64,000 nucleotides of DNA, taken from NCBI GenBank assembly GCA_039621445.1, contig CP154956.1:61564362-61628361 (forward strand). Reading direction: 5' to 3'. Source of the stretch: Euglena gracilis (lineage: Eukaryota > Euglenida > Euglenophyceae > Euglenales). Under the pieces are notes generated by a model. That model searched no databases. It was given only the letters and a program-made list of their open reading frames with translations, and was not told the origin of the DNA. Below are positions 11,124 through 29,355 of the stretch, in pieces. Position 1 is the first letter of the stretch. Each line of letters opens with the position of its first letter. The position numbers were made by a program, and so were the translations under genes.

Positions 11124-14100
11124 ATGGCGCTGCGGGTGTTCCTGTGGCCCCCCACGTCGGCGCTGCGGCAGCCGCTGCAGGCGCTGGGGGCGGTGGTGGC
11201 CGCGGCGGACAGTTTGATTGCGCTGTGGCAGGCCACGGCGGTGTGGTGCTCCCCCCCCCCCAGTGGAACAGGCCGCTCCTGATTAGGGACGTCAGGGGCA
11301 GCTCTTTGGTGGGGGTTCTGTTTTGCCAGGAAAAGGAATGAAGGCCACAGTGTAGGGACTCCCAAGATTTGGTGTTCAACATTGAAGGGCATTGATTGCC
11401 TTCTCAAGGTTTTAAGTTGCAACAACGTTGACCAAATTTGAAGCGAATTGGGGACAAGGTCAGGGTTTTGATGAAGGGTGTCCCCCCACCCCTCCCCCAG
11501 CTTTAACGGAGGGGGTCACCCCACCTGCCCTAATGAGAGCCTTAAAGAAGTATCATTGTGATGTGCGGGAAGCCGGTGCCGCTGGGCCACCTTTTTCCCC
11601 TTCGGAGGGCTTTCTGAGAGCGACTCCGCGCACGCCTTCGCCCACAGAACACGGCGCCGGAGGGCGTGGAGGTGGCGGTCGTGGACGCCGGAGGGGACAC
11701 CGCCGTAGCGGGGGCCACCGTGAACAAGCACTTTCGATGATGCAGGGCGCTGCAGGGCCATGCGGGAATTTTGGAGGCCAAAGGTGGGGTTCCGATGCAG
11801 GGCGATGCGGGGCATTTTTTTTTACCATTGCTCGACATTTTCTGCCATTTTGGCCTTTTTTGGCTGCTTTTGACCATCTTTGACCTCATTGATCCATTTT
11901 TTGTTATTCTTGGAAATTTTCGGCCATTTCTCACTGCTTTTTTTTGCCAAATTTTGGCTGGCTGCTTGCACAGGTGTGGTGGCCAGTGTTAAGGTGCAGT
12001 GGATGTGAGCAGATGCAGCTACTGGAGTGAATGCAGGGCTGTGAGCGCTGGAGCGTCAACAGTGACCAGAAATTGCCCCAAAGCGGCAAAAACAGTTGGT
12101 GAAAGTGGCAAAAAGCATCCCAAAGCGGCCAAGAAGCAGCCAAAAGCAGCCAAATGTGGTCAAAGTGACCAAAAGTGGCCATTTTGGGCCAAAGTGGACA
12201 AACATGGCCCAAAGTGGCCAAACGTGGTATAACAGTAGCCAAAGGTTGCCAACAGAGAATCCAAGAAGTTGCAAAAGTGGTCAGAAGTAGCAAGAAGCAA
12301 CCATAAGGTTCCAAAGGTGGCCAAAGGTAACCAAAATTGGCCAATAGCTGGATAAAAGGGCCCATAATAGCCAAACGTGGTCACCCGTGGCCAAAAGCAA
12401 TCAATAGCAACCAAGGAACAGAAAGGGCACCGTTGAGGACCCCGAAGGCGGTGCAGGGCGGCGCGGGATCCGAAGGGGTGGGCGACCAAAAGGTGCTTGA
12501 CCGTGAGCTACGCCCTGTTCCGGCGGCAGCTGCCGGTGCTGCTGCTCCACCCCGCCGGCCACCCCGCCTCACCCCTGGAGGGCCTCCAGAGCGACTTGCT
12601 GACCGGTGCGTCGCGTGGGCAGGGATGGCAGCGATACAGGAGGCAACCAGAGGAAGACCCCCGCATTTCCCTTTTTTGTTTTGTTTTTGTTTTTTTTTAT
12701 TGGCCTTTCGAGGTTCTTTTCGATGATGATGACGGCTCAATTAGGATGAAAGCCCTTTTTTTTATGCCAATTGCATTTTTTTCATCTTCAAAAGTCTGAG
12801 AAGTGAGTCTCCACGGTTGTTGTCAGACCCGGCGTCGACCAGGGATGGTCAACCCCAGCCCATGCGGCGACGAAGGTACCAGAAAATGTTTTGAAGGAAC
12901 AGCTGAACATTGGTTTTGGGCTATTTGGCAAGTGGCGAAAGTGACTAATTGGGGGTCGGAAGTGGCTGACTGCTTTTAGGAAGTGATGGGCTGGGGTATT
13001 TTTCAAGGTGGAACAGGGATCAGAAGGAAGTTGTGTGGTAGAGGGGGGGGGGCGAAATTCAGCCCCTCCCACATCCTATTTTAAAAACATTTGTGCTCCA
13101 CATTGCTTCCAACCTGGCAAACTTTGCAGAACAGAGGACAGAAGGTCCCTCCTGGGTGCCGGCAGGAGCAAAGCGATGCAGCTCGCACCATTTGTTGAAC
13201 AGAAATGGGGTAGCCCTGGGAAGGCTCAACAAGAACTCCCCACCAGGGCAGACACAGGTCACCGGTTTTCCCATCCACTTCACACACGCGCGCGCGCACG
13301 CACGCACGCAAAGTATGGCTCTTCAGGGTGAGTGTGAGGTTGGTGCGCTGCCCTGCAGTCCCCCCCCCCCCGACCCTGGCGCCGTCATCGCCTGTTTGCC
13401 CTCCACAGTGGCCACGTACGCGGACGCCGCCGCCGCCCTCAAGCACTGCCAGGAATTCCTGACGTTTCCCGAGACGCCGGGCCGCATCTTCACATTCGAA
13501 GGTGTGCCACCCCCCCCCCTCGGAGATTGGGATAGTCTGTGGTGTGTTTCTTGGTCAATTTTAACAGTGAATGTTGTGGTCGGTTTGAACCATCCCCGTC
13601 ATCACAGACAGCCGCTCCGAAACAGCGATGACGGATGTCTTCCACAGCCAAAGTTTTGTGCTGGGAGCCACTCGGTGATCGGCCGTTCGGTGCCTCCACA
13701 GAAATCCCAGCTGTTTCCTCGGCGAAGCCCTCTCGCCACTCCTCTCTCGCAGGGGGCGATGGGGCTGGCAAGCAGACCCAGACGGAGATGCTCGTCGCTC
13801 AGGGCGGTCCTTGAGGGACGGGGCTATTTTTAAGGATTGCTTTTAAACCTCAGGTCAATGACCGGCCAATAGATCTCGAAAATTAAAAGAAAGTGTACAT
13901 ATAATTCATGTTTTGGATGGATGGGTGACGTTCCAAGGATGCCACAATCAATGCCAATTTTTTTCCGATTTCGACCCCCTTTTTGCCAAAAAAAAATGAC
14001 GATTTCTCGACCGTTCTCCTGGTGGATGTTTCATTGAAAATTCTTGGGTGTCAAAAAAAAGTCCATTAAGGACCACTTTGTTGTCGCTCGGCTCAGGGCG

Positions 14101-14734
14101 GAGGGCTACCCAGTGCGGACACTGGACTTCCCCCACGACCACGCCATGTACGGCGCCCTCATCCGGGAGCTCTTGGCGGTGCGCCACTGTGAACTGCAGT
14201 GGCTTTCTTCCATTTTTAATTTGAAACATTTTCCCACAAATCGCACATTTAACGCCGTACACCTTTTACTACGCACCATTGTTTTTTTTTCCGGCAGTTG
14301 TTGATCAATGGCTTCTCAAAAAGAGGAGGATGGGGAAATTAATCAATTATCTCTGAGGAAATGCTGGCCCCTCCAGTGGGGGTATTAAGTGGTCCACAAG
14401 AAGGAGCATTTGAAGATGAGGATGAGGAGCCCTGCCTTTCAGTCGTTTGCATTTTCTACCCTGAGACAAGCTCTTGAGACTCTGGCTGGCTATTCAGTCA
14501 CAAAGTTGCAATTTTGATTTACAGGGAGGTTTTTTTTGTTTTTTGTTTTTCAGCAAACCACCCAACGTGAAGTCATAGCCCAAGCCAGCTGCCACTCTTT
14601 TAATAGACCACAGTGCCTGGAATTCAAGTTTGGCAGAACTGTCAGTTTGACTCTCAGTTTGTGTTTGTGCATGTGCGCTCATGTGTGTGAGTGAGTGAGT
14701 GAGTGAGTGAGTGAGTGAGTGAGTGAGTGAGTGA

Positions 14735-14779
<45 letters not shown>

Positions 14780-17207
14780 CGCGTGTGTGTGTGTCCTCAG
14801 GTGGAATGAACTGGCTTCAGCCTCCCTGCCCTTCCCACAGGGGAAGCACGGGAAGATGTCAGAAGTGAACCCGCTGCTGTTCGCCTCCATCTACGCCTTC
14901 AACCGGCTGGACACCGCGCCGCACCTCCACTACTGGCTGCGCCGTGGCCACAACGTGGTGCTGGACCGGTGCGTGCCCGCCTCCTCCTCAACAGAAAGGG
15001 TGGGAAGCCCCTCCTTGGTGGCAGGCACCCCAGGCTTGCCTTGGGGACTGGTGCGAAGCACCCAAATATCCTCGGACCCCAAAATTTGCCCCAAATGCCC
15101 ATTTTTAGCCATTTTGGGGGTTTTTTTGTGACAGAATCAGGCAAAAAAAAACATCAAACCCCTCATTTCCACCTCGTCGCGCAACGCCGGAGGAATTTTT
15201 TCTCAGATGCCCCCCCCCCCCAGGAGGAGGAGGGGTCTGGCAGGCTTTTAGTGGCTTTTTCCATGTCTACAAAAATGGCTGCCAGTGGACCCCTTGGGTC
15301 TCTAAGCAAAATTCTGCCCCGCATTTTTTCCCCATCAAGCAGCCAATGTGGACCGACCATGGCTCTCCGTCGCAGGTACTCCAGCGCCAATTGGGGCCAC
15401 CAGGCCAGCAAGTATGAAAGCGACGAGGTGTGTCCGGGAGTTTCTTGGGTGTGGGTGGTGTGGTCTGAACAACCCCCCCCCCCCTCTGCACTGCATGGGG
15501 GTCCAGATGAACCACTGGAAACCACTCAAAAAGGATTCATTTCATTTCTGGCATTCCAAGGACTCAGCCAATGAATGCTAAGGTTCGCATTCGTTGCCGA
15601 TTCTGGAGAGCAAAATTTGAAAGGGGGTCGGACCGGACCCCCCCTGGGTGTGCCCGCCCCTCCACTGTGCATCGCTCGCCTGTGTGCCAGGGTTCTGGGT
15701 TGTTAGAAAGATCTGACTCTTCCCGGTGGCACTGTCGTGTGCATCAGGCATTGTAGTTTTTAAGGCAATTTTTCCAAGACTTTAAAGTATTTTAAGGCAT
15801 TTCGACGGCTTTTTTAAGGCATTTTGAGTATTTTTTTTAAGGCAAGTCTAAGGGAGGCCAAAGGCGATCCAGGGATCGAACGGGATATAAAATCAAAAAG
15901 TCGAAAAACACAGATTTGGGGATAGACAATGTTCCAGCTATGCCAGAAATCATTTTTTTCCTCTGGAGTTAGCCTGTTTTTGTCGAGATTTTGCAACACC
16001 TTTTTTTTCTTTCAAAGATTTTCAGAGAACAATTTTCAGGCATTTTAAGGATGTCTAAGGCATTTTAAGGCATTTCGGCCAAAAAATTTAAGGCGCATTT
16101 TAAGGTGTTTCATGGTTTTTTAAGGCGCCTTAAAAAACATTCCCCAGCGCATTGGCATGCGCGTGTTGCCTCGGCTTATGCAAGTTGCCGTGTGGAATTC
16201 CAGCCAAGATGATGGGAAGCGGTATTTACAGGCGGCTTCCTCTCCACCCTCCCCCTTTCTTCTCAGGACCGGCTGCAGGTGATCGAAACCCTGCGGAAAT
16301 TCGAACATCAATGGCTAGGGCTGCCAACCTCCTTCCGCGTGCTCTACTTGGGCCAGGCACCCATCAGACAGCTAAGAGCCCATATTTCCAGAAGAGACAC
16401 CCAGAAGCAACAAACTGAAAGATTCAACCAAAAATTGTTGGTTGTTATCTCTGAAGTTGGATTCTCTCTGGCGCGTAACATTGCATCTCAAAAAAAAATC
16501 ATTGTCTCGTTTACTACCAACCAATAAAAGAAATTGTTGACCACCAGCATTGTCAAACGATCTTTCTGAGATGAGACAATGATAGTTCCCACATTATTCA
16601 CCAATGATGACGGGCGCCATCTCAAAACGGAGGTTCCGCCATTGGTGCCTGCTGTTGACCTCCCACCCCGGTTCGCATGGCAAGTGTGTTCATAAAATCA
16701 ATTTCCTACCATACCTGCTCTCCCCTGTACTTTCCTGACCATGTACAATTTGATATGCGGTGTGTGGTGTGATTTTGGAAGCCGATGAATGACCCCATGG
16801 CACTGGGGGGGTTGAGCTTGTTGTACGCCCCGCAGGCTCTGCAATCAGATACAAAACGAGCGACCCTGGACATCCACGAGACTGCAACGCTGCAGTACAA
16901 GAATCGGTATGGGCGCTGGGATGGATCGGTTCCAGGTTGCATGTAATCAAGTCGATGGTTTTATTTTTCGCGGTCCCATCGGTGTCCCCATCCCAGCAAA
17001 TGCTGTGCCAGTCCTGGCCATTTCTGTCCGTTGGCCTGCCCCAGGGTCCGGGAGACGTTCCTCTGGTGCTGCGAGCAGTTCCCGGAATGGGTGGCGGTGC
17101 CCTGTGTCACGGAAGCCGCCGCTGAAGGGCAGGCCGGCACGCGCAGGACACGGGAGGAGTTGCACGAGGACATCTACCGCCTCCTGCACCCCTTCTTTGT
17201 GAAGTGA
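11124..17207 (+). CDS. Thymidylate kinase (dTMP kinase), 11 exons
   Basis: Exons 11124-11240, 11648-11721, 12505-12605, 13409-13501, 13753-13796, 14086-14178, 14841-14968, 15376-15427, 16267-16377, 16836-16906 and 17045-17207 sum to 1047 nt: an open frame of 348 residues ending in TGA. Thymidylate kinase phosphorylates dTMP to dTDP with ATP. Visible motifs are the P-loop EGGDGAGKQTQ (about residues 127-137), the dTMP-site segment LDFPHDHAMYG, an EVNPLLFASIYAFNR helix, the DRY motif in LDRYSSANWGHQ (about 216), and a C-terminal RTREELHEDIY helix. The first ~115 residues, beginning MALRVFLWPP, match nothing I recognise; the short basic start could be a targeting signal. Introns 11722-12504 and 13797-14085 are nonconventional, 16378-16835 is GC-AG, and the other seven are GT-AG. 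Start chosen at the first ATG after a candidate trans-splice acceptor. Confidence 0.9.
11722..12504 (+). other. Nonconventional intron 2 of thymidylate kinase
   Basis: Removing 11722-12504 joins GGATV to SYALFRR in frame; no GT-AG choice does. Positions +4 to +6 are CAA and -8 to -6 are TTG. They begin a perfect 7-bp stem, CAAGCAC (11725-11731) with GTGCTTG (12493-12499). The 8 bp flanking the inverted ends are ACCGTGAA and ACCGTGAG (7 of 8 match), like a target duplication. The interior is rich in dispersed GGCCAAA motifs. Confidence 0.8.
13797..14085 (+). other. Nonconventional intron 5 of thymidylate kinase, a dispersed-repeat member
   Basis: Removing these 289 nt gives QTEMLVA-RLRAEGYPV in frame. 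CAG at +4 to +6 (13800-13802) faces TTG at -8 to -6 (14078-14080) and starts a 15-position stem with 14 pairs, three of them G-U (13800-13814 with 14066-14080). The flanking octamers TCGTCGCT and TTGTCGCT match at 7 of 8. The interior (about 13860-14000: TCGAAAATTAAAA, GGATGGATGGGTGACG, CCAAGGATGCCA) resembles dispersed copies at 15860-16010, 31140-31290, 32290-32440 and 34430-34590. Confidence 0.85.
14685..14794. repeat. (GTGA)n/(GT)n/(GC)n microsatellite
   Basis: GAGT repeats pass into GT and GC dinucleotide runs within a thymidylate kinase intron. Confidence 0.95.
15750..16145. repeat. Dispersed repeat family 'AAGGCATTTT' copy 1
   Basis: A/T-rich sequence dominated by TTTTAAGGCATTTTAAGG motifs at both edges, with a conserved core (GGATCGAACGGGAT, CAATGTTCCAGCTATGCCAG, TTTTTGTCGAGATTTTGC). 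The core recurs at 30800-31290, 32290-32440 and 34330-34712, and in the opposite strand at 43965-44230, 46100-46370 and 47830-48110. A related core is inside intron 13797-14085. It lies in a thymidylate kinase intron. Confidence 0.75.
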
Positions 17208-19068
17208 CACTGCAATTCCATCCATCGGTCTCGTCTTCTGTACAAGCGACCTCCTCCTCCGTGGTGTTGTTATTGACATGTGCGCGCGTGTGTGTGTGTG
17301 CGTGCGTGCGTGCGTGTGTTGTGCTACCCCATGTGCCAAACTCATGACACTCTCATACAATGCTCTGTGGATGTCTCCACAAGAACCATTGATTTGAGTG
17401 CTGCTTTGTTGACATCGACGCCAGTGCAAGATTTGAGCCAGGCAGCCAGTGGATATATTTTGTATCAAAGGCTCTTCAATCGCAATTTGGTATTCAATTT
17501 TTTTTTATTTATTGCATTCTTTTAAGAGGAGAGTTTATATGCAATGTAGTTGAGTCATCCAAAATCCATCATCATTTTTCATTTGAACACAATAGTGTGG
17601 GGGATGGCCCAGTTCCGATTTTTTCTTTGAGTTTCAGCAACCTCAGTGACAAAAATATGTGTGTCACCTGAGCTCAGTGTGGAAGAAGTGAATATCATTC
17701 TATGTGAATGATAGAGCAGTGGCATGGGGGCACCACCCCAACGTTCCTGTCATTTGTTGAGTGCCTCTGGCCCCCACTGGCACCACGCATTGTTTGGAGG
17801 TGCAAAGGTGGGCCAACAATGGATTGGAAAAGGGCTCACCAGGGCATATTCGGGGTCAAGTTTGATTTTGTGCACAATCGGCAGTTTTGGGTGCATTTTT
17901 CTGGGTTTTATTTTGGGCAGCCAGTTCATCCCCCCCCCCCCCAGTTCCAGCCCTGCGGCCCCTACAGGGGGGAAGGGTTAGCCAGCCCTTTTCCAGCCAG
18001 CACAAATTTTCCAGTATCTGCTGAACCCCCAGGCGCCCTGATTTAATATTCAACAGTTACGCTTTTCCGCATTTTCAGTTCAATGAATTCAAATCGCTTC
18101 ATTTTTTACAGGCAGGGTAACTATTGAGTATTTGCACGGTGGATTCCTCACAAAGACCAGCACTGGGAGTGCAGACATACATGCATGCATCATTATGCAT
18201 GCGTGCATGCATCCATCCATCCATCCATCCATCCATCCATCCATCCATCCATACATTCAACCATCTCCATACTTACACACATACACATACACACACATAC
18301 ATACATACATACATACGTACGTACGTACGTACGTACGTACGTACATGCATTCATATGTACGTATGTACGTACGTATATAAAATATAGTTGATCCAGGGGG
18401 TGGACCCGGTTCCCACCTTCCCAAAAGTTTATTTCTGGAGTCCCGTTTCTGGCTTATTTCTGGAGTCCCGTTAAATCCTCCCTGAATAGAAACCCTCCCC
18501 AGGGCTTCTATTCGGACCATTAGTCAAAGTCCGAGGGGATGACTTCTATTCGGGGGGGGGGGGCATTATTTGGGGCTTGTATTCAAAGGCTCCATTTTTC
18601 GGAATTTGGACGGAAGTTAAGCTATGTTTTGGAATAAACGAGCAAAGGACGAGTTGGGACAATTTTTGAGGCAAAATGTGTTCCGAAAAAACTTCCAAAA
18701 ACGGGGACCCTAACCTCCGCCTATTTTTTTGGTTCATAAAATTGGGTAGTTTTCGGCGCGACGATCCTACCCCAAGAATGGCAAGACGATTGGCTTCCTT
18801 TTGCCATCTTTTGTCAAGTCGATTTCCGCGCCATCAACAAACCAGCAAACGCAGACCTGGCACCACAGAGAACGGGAATCACAGTGAGCCACTGGACACA
18901 TTTCTCAGATGTGGTAACGCCTCAAGGCATTCCCCGTTCTCCGAACTGTTCCCGGGGGGGGGGGGGCTTGTGTTCTCTCAGGTGGGGAATGCTGTGAAGC
19001 AACCCCCCGTCCGCTCCCCCCTCTCAGGCCACAAGCCACACAATCAGATCTGACGCCGTCCCCCCCCC
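17208..19068. other. Intergenic region between thymidylate kinase and the JMJD7-like gene
   Basis: No coding segment is supported. It holds short GT-rich stretches just after the stop codon, an A/T-rich zone, several poly-C or poly-G runs and the microsatellite at 18195-18378. No polyadenylation signal of animal type is evident. Confidence 0.6.
18195..18378. repeat. (CATC)n, (CATA)n and (GTAC)n microsatellites
   Basis: Three adjacent simple repeats. The open frames across them are artefacts. Confidence 0.95.
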
Positions 19069-19070
19069 AG
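19069..19070 (+). promoter_or_regulatory. Likely spliced-leader trans-splice acceptor of the JMJD7-like gene
   Basis: A run of nine C ends in AG 21 bp before the chosen ATG at 19092. An out-of-frame ATG lies between them at 19082. Usage is inferred. Confidence 0.4.
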
Positions 19071-19091
19071 CCAGGCGTTGCATGCAAGTCG

Positions 19092-26354
<7,263 letters not shown>

Positions 26355-26831
26355 CGATCGAATCCAGGACAAGGGAGTCTGCTTCCAATTGGTGGACCGG
26401 ATGGCCAATGAAAATACAGATGACAAGGACAACAGCAGAACATGATGTGAACACGCCCAGCAACTCTTAACCCGCCAACGTTACACTAATTTCCACAAGA
26501 CCAGTTGTCAATGTTCCCTCCGTTCTGCATCGTGTCAATTCTCACACAGCCGAAGAATTAGTGCAAACATGGCTTTCTGCATCTTTTCAGACGTGACAAA
26601 ACAAACATGATGGGAAACCACCCAATTTTTTCTCATCCCCGTACCATTCAATGCCCTTTTGGAGGAGCCACGTGCACGTTCATTATCAACAAGTGAATTT
26701 AGAAATCTTTTGTTGCTAGAAAACATGTCCACCTCTGGGGTTATGACGTTTTTGAAAAGGTAGAACGCGTAGAACTCGTTTCTGTCCGGTGGGGTGGTCT
26801 TCTGCCCCCTTGCCAAAGAGTCTACCAATTG

Positions 26832-26932
26832 ACACCTCGGGCTCCGCACTGTCCTTGTTAGGCCAGCCATGCCTTGTTCGCACGGCATGGCTGGCCTCAA
26901 AAGGGCAAAGTGCGGAACCCGAGGTGTCCCGC
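26832..26932. repeat. About 100-bp hairpin
   Basis: The arm GACACCTCGGGCTCCGCACT ... GGCCAGCCATGCC is followed at once by its inverted copy GGCATGGCTGGCC ... AGTGCGGAACCCGAGGTGTC. The same arm sequence forms the ends of 27700-28558. Confidence 0.85.
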
Positions 26933-27114
26933 ACCGCCGGCGGTGCTGTTTGGATGGGTTTTTGCCGCAGTTGGCCGATTCCCAAGCCATTCGACAACCG
27001 GCAACAAGGACAAAGACCTGAACTCAAAACGTCGAAGCAGAAGAGCAAGCTCAAAGCAATCTGGAGAGAGAGAGAGAGAGAGAAACCACCGGAATATCCA
27101 CTTTCAAGACACTG

Positions 27115-27435
27115 TCAAAATAAACCCTCCCCCAAATAATACCCCCCCCCCAAATAGCCCCCCACGGGTCCGACTTCGGCCGCCGAAATGTCCCCCCCGG
27201 ATTTTTGACCTGAGAGTGTCGGTAAAAATCACCATCTCTCACAACAAATTGCGGGAAAATTCTCTGGATCATCTGGCCTCCAAAAAAATGCTACATTTAA
27301 TGAGAAAGAAAAAAAATTGGCCCCAAAGGAGGGTTTTGGCGCTTTTTTTGCTCCCACGGAACTTCGAAAAATTTCGAAAATTTTTGGGAAATAATACCCC
27401 CCCAAACAATACCCCCCCCCCCGGGCCAGGACTTC
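27115..27435. mobile_element. C-ended MITE with an inverted sister at 42905-43285
   Basis: It begins CCCAAATAATACCCC and ends with CAATACCCC. The interior (TTTGACCTGAGAGTG, AATCACCATCTCTCACAAC, GATCATCTGGCCTCCAAAAA) matches the reverse complement of 42905-43285 along most of its length. Non-coding. Confidence 0.7.
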
Positions 27436-27699
27436 CGGCGAAGAAAACAGGCCCTCCGCCTCGGTGCCCCTTCCTCCCTTTTCGGATTTACTTGAGGGAC
27501 TGCGAGCTCCTCTGTAGGAAGGCAAACCACTTGCAAATTGATTTTGTTTTCTTGACCGTGGTTCAGAAGAGTTTTTGAGATTGCATTGAGAATTCTTTGC
27601 CCCCCCCCATTTTTCTAAGTGGCTTATAGAAACCTGGGTGTGCGCATGAAAATTGTTTCTTTTGGGTTTTCCAATGCTTTTACAGCTCCACTGAAGACA

Positions 27700-28558
27700 T
27701 GAAGACACCTCGGGCTCCGCACTTTGCCCTTGTGAGGCCATGCCTTGCTCGCCGGCGGCTGGCCTCACAAGGTCTTTGTGCTTCGCCCTCGGTGTCCCTT
27801 CCTCCCTTGTCGGTCTGCCTCGAGGGAGTACGAAACTTTTTGATTGATATGAAGGACACACAGGTCCCTCTAAAAATCCTGAACCTTTTGTGCCAAATTT
27901 TTTACCAGCCCGCTTTCTGAGAACAGTTCCTGAGAGGTCTTGGATGGAAAGGCCCTGCCTGCCCCTGGCTTTAAAATTCTTTTGAACCCAAAATTTGATC
28001 CTTGACCCTGGGGTCCGCGGCGCATGCGGCACACAGAAATAAATATTTTGTGGCGCACGCTGTTACAAAATTTCTGGTGCCGCGGCGGACGCGGTGCAGA
28101 AAAAACATTTTCCACGGCGCATTGAATGGAAGTCTGGCTAACAGCAAAATGTCTTCCAGGTTGATGAACACAGCCTTTCTTTTTCCTTTCCCCCTAACCC
28201 TGACACTAACCCTAACCCGAAGCATGAAGCTCAGGTTCTCCGCCCACGTAAAAAAAATGCATGCGCATTCTGGTTGCCTCTTCTCCTTCCTTAAATTCTT
28301 GCGGGGGCCATTGTGGGCCCCCCTTCCCTGAGGTTGAGGTTGGGGTGATTTCTGTGCGTGGACTTTTTTTTGCCCCTTCCATTTGGCAATGGCTTGCAGA
28401 ATTGGCCCCCGTGGCGCTTGTGATTCGTACTCCCTCGAGGAAAATCGACACGGGAGAAAGGGACACCGAGGGCGAAGCACAAGGACCTCGTGCCTTTTTC
28501 GCCGGCGAGAAAGGCATGGCCCCACAAGGGCAAAGTGCGGAGCCCGAAGTGTCGTAGT
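27700..28558. mobile_element. Element with about 140-bp terminal inverted repeats
   Basis: The left end (CACCTCGGGCTCCGCACTTT, GCCCTTGTGAGGCCATGCC, CTCCCTTGTCGG, CCTCGAGGGAGTACGAA) reappears inverted at 28415-28558. The centre has no recognisable gene. It shares its outer arm with the hairpin at 26832-26932. Confidence 0.75.
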
Positions 28559-29355
28559 CCTCTTCGGCTTGCTGTGGGGGTGATGGACCCTGTGGGCTGT
28601 GGGCTAACTCTGCCCCATCTTTGGAGATGCCCTGGGCTTTTTTCCCACGACGTGCCCGTGAGCGTCGTGACATGGGGGGCGGGGAAGCCGCAGGACACCT
28701 CAGCACCTGGGGCTCCGCACTATCCCCTTCGAGGCAGGTTTTCGGACCACTGCCTTCCGTGGGCATCCGCAGGAATTAAATAAAAACGATGTCACAGTTG
28801 CCACGTCAGATCATCACAAACGGTCAAGGTCGTTTTGGTTCACCCTTCCCTGGTTGACAACCCTCGAGGGGTACGAAATCCAAGGCAGGAAAACCACCGG
28901 AGTGCTTCGCAGGTTACATTTGATGCACAATGGCTGCACCCAGCAGCAAGAAGCTAACAATTTGGAGGGCAACAGAGGGACGGACGCCTACCACAGAGGG
29001 AGGCTTCAAGTCAGCTGGGGGTGAGGAGGACGGTCAGAGCAAACTATTGCTGCTTGCACTCTGGCTGGGCATTTGGGTTTGCCTGCAGACAAACGAGGCA
29101 GTTCCCTTCCAATGCACTCGGGGGACATCAATAAACAGACCACAGACCCACCCTCAGAGAAAAGCGATGCAAAATAATGCAGAAAAAATCACAAAAAAAC
29201 CTGCAATAAATAAATGCTGCAATGAAAATTGCAAAAAAAACACTAGTTGAATGCAAATGGGATCACTTTTGTTGGAGAAGACCCGAAAATTTTTCACCTC
29301 CAGGAAAAAATTTCATCATGCAACTACATGGTGATGTGTCATTTGTGAGACAAAC

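Larger units (their letters stand above)
26355..29355. other. Convergent intergenic region
   Basis: Between the plus-strand JMJD7-like stop and the last clear exon of the minus-strand NAP1 gene. It is filled by fold-back and inverted-repeat elements (26832-26932, 27115-27435, 27700-28558) and a short telomere-like patch, CTAACCCTGACACTAACCC, near 28195. A minus-strand terminal exon of NAP1 probably lies within about 28.9-29.3 kb but could not be fixed. Confidence 0.5.
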
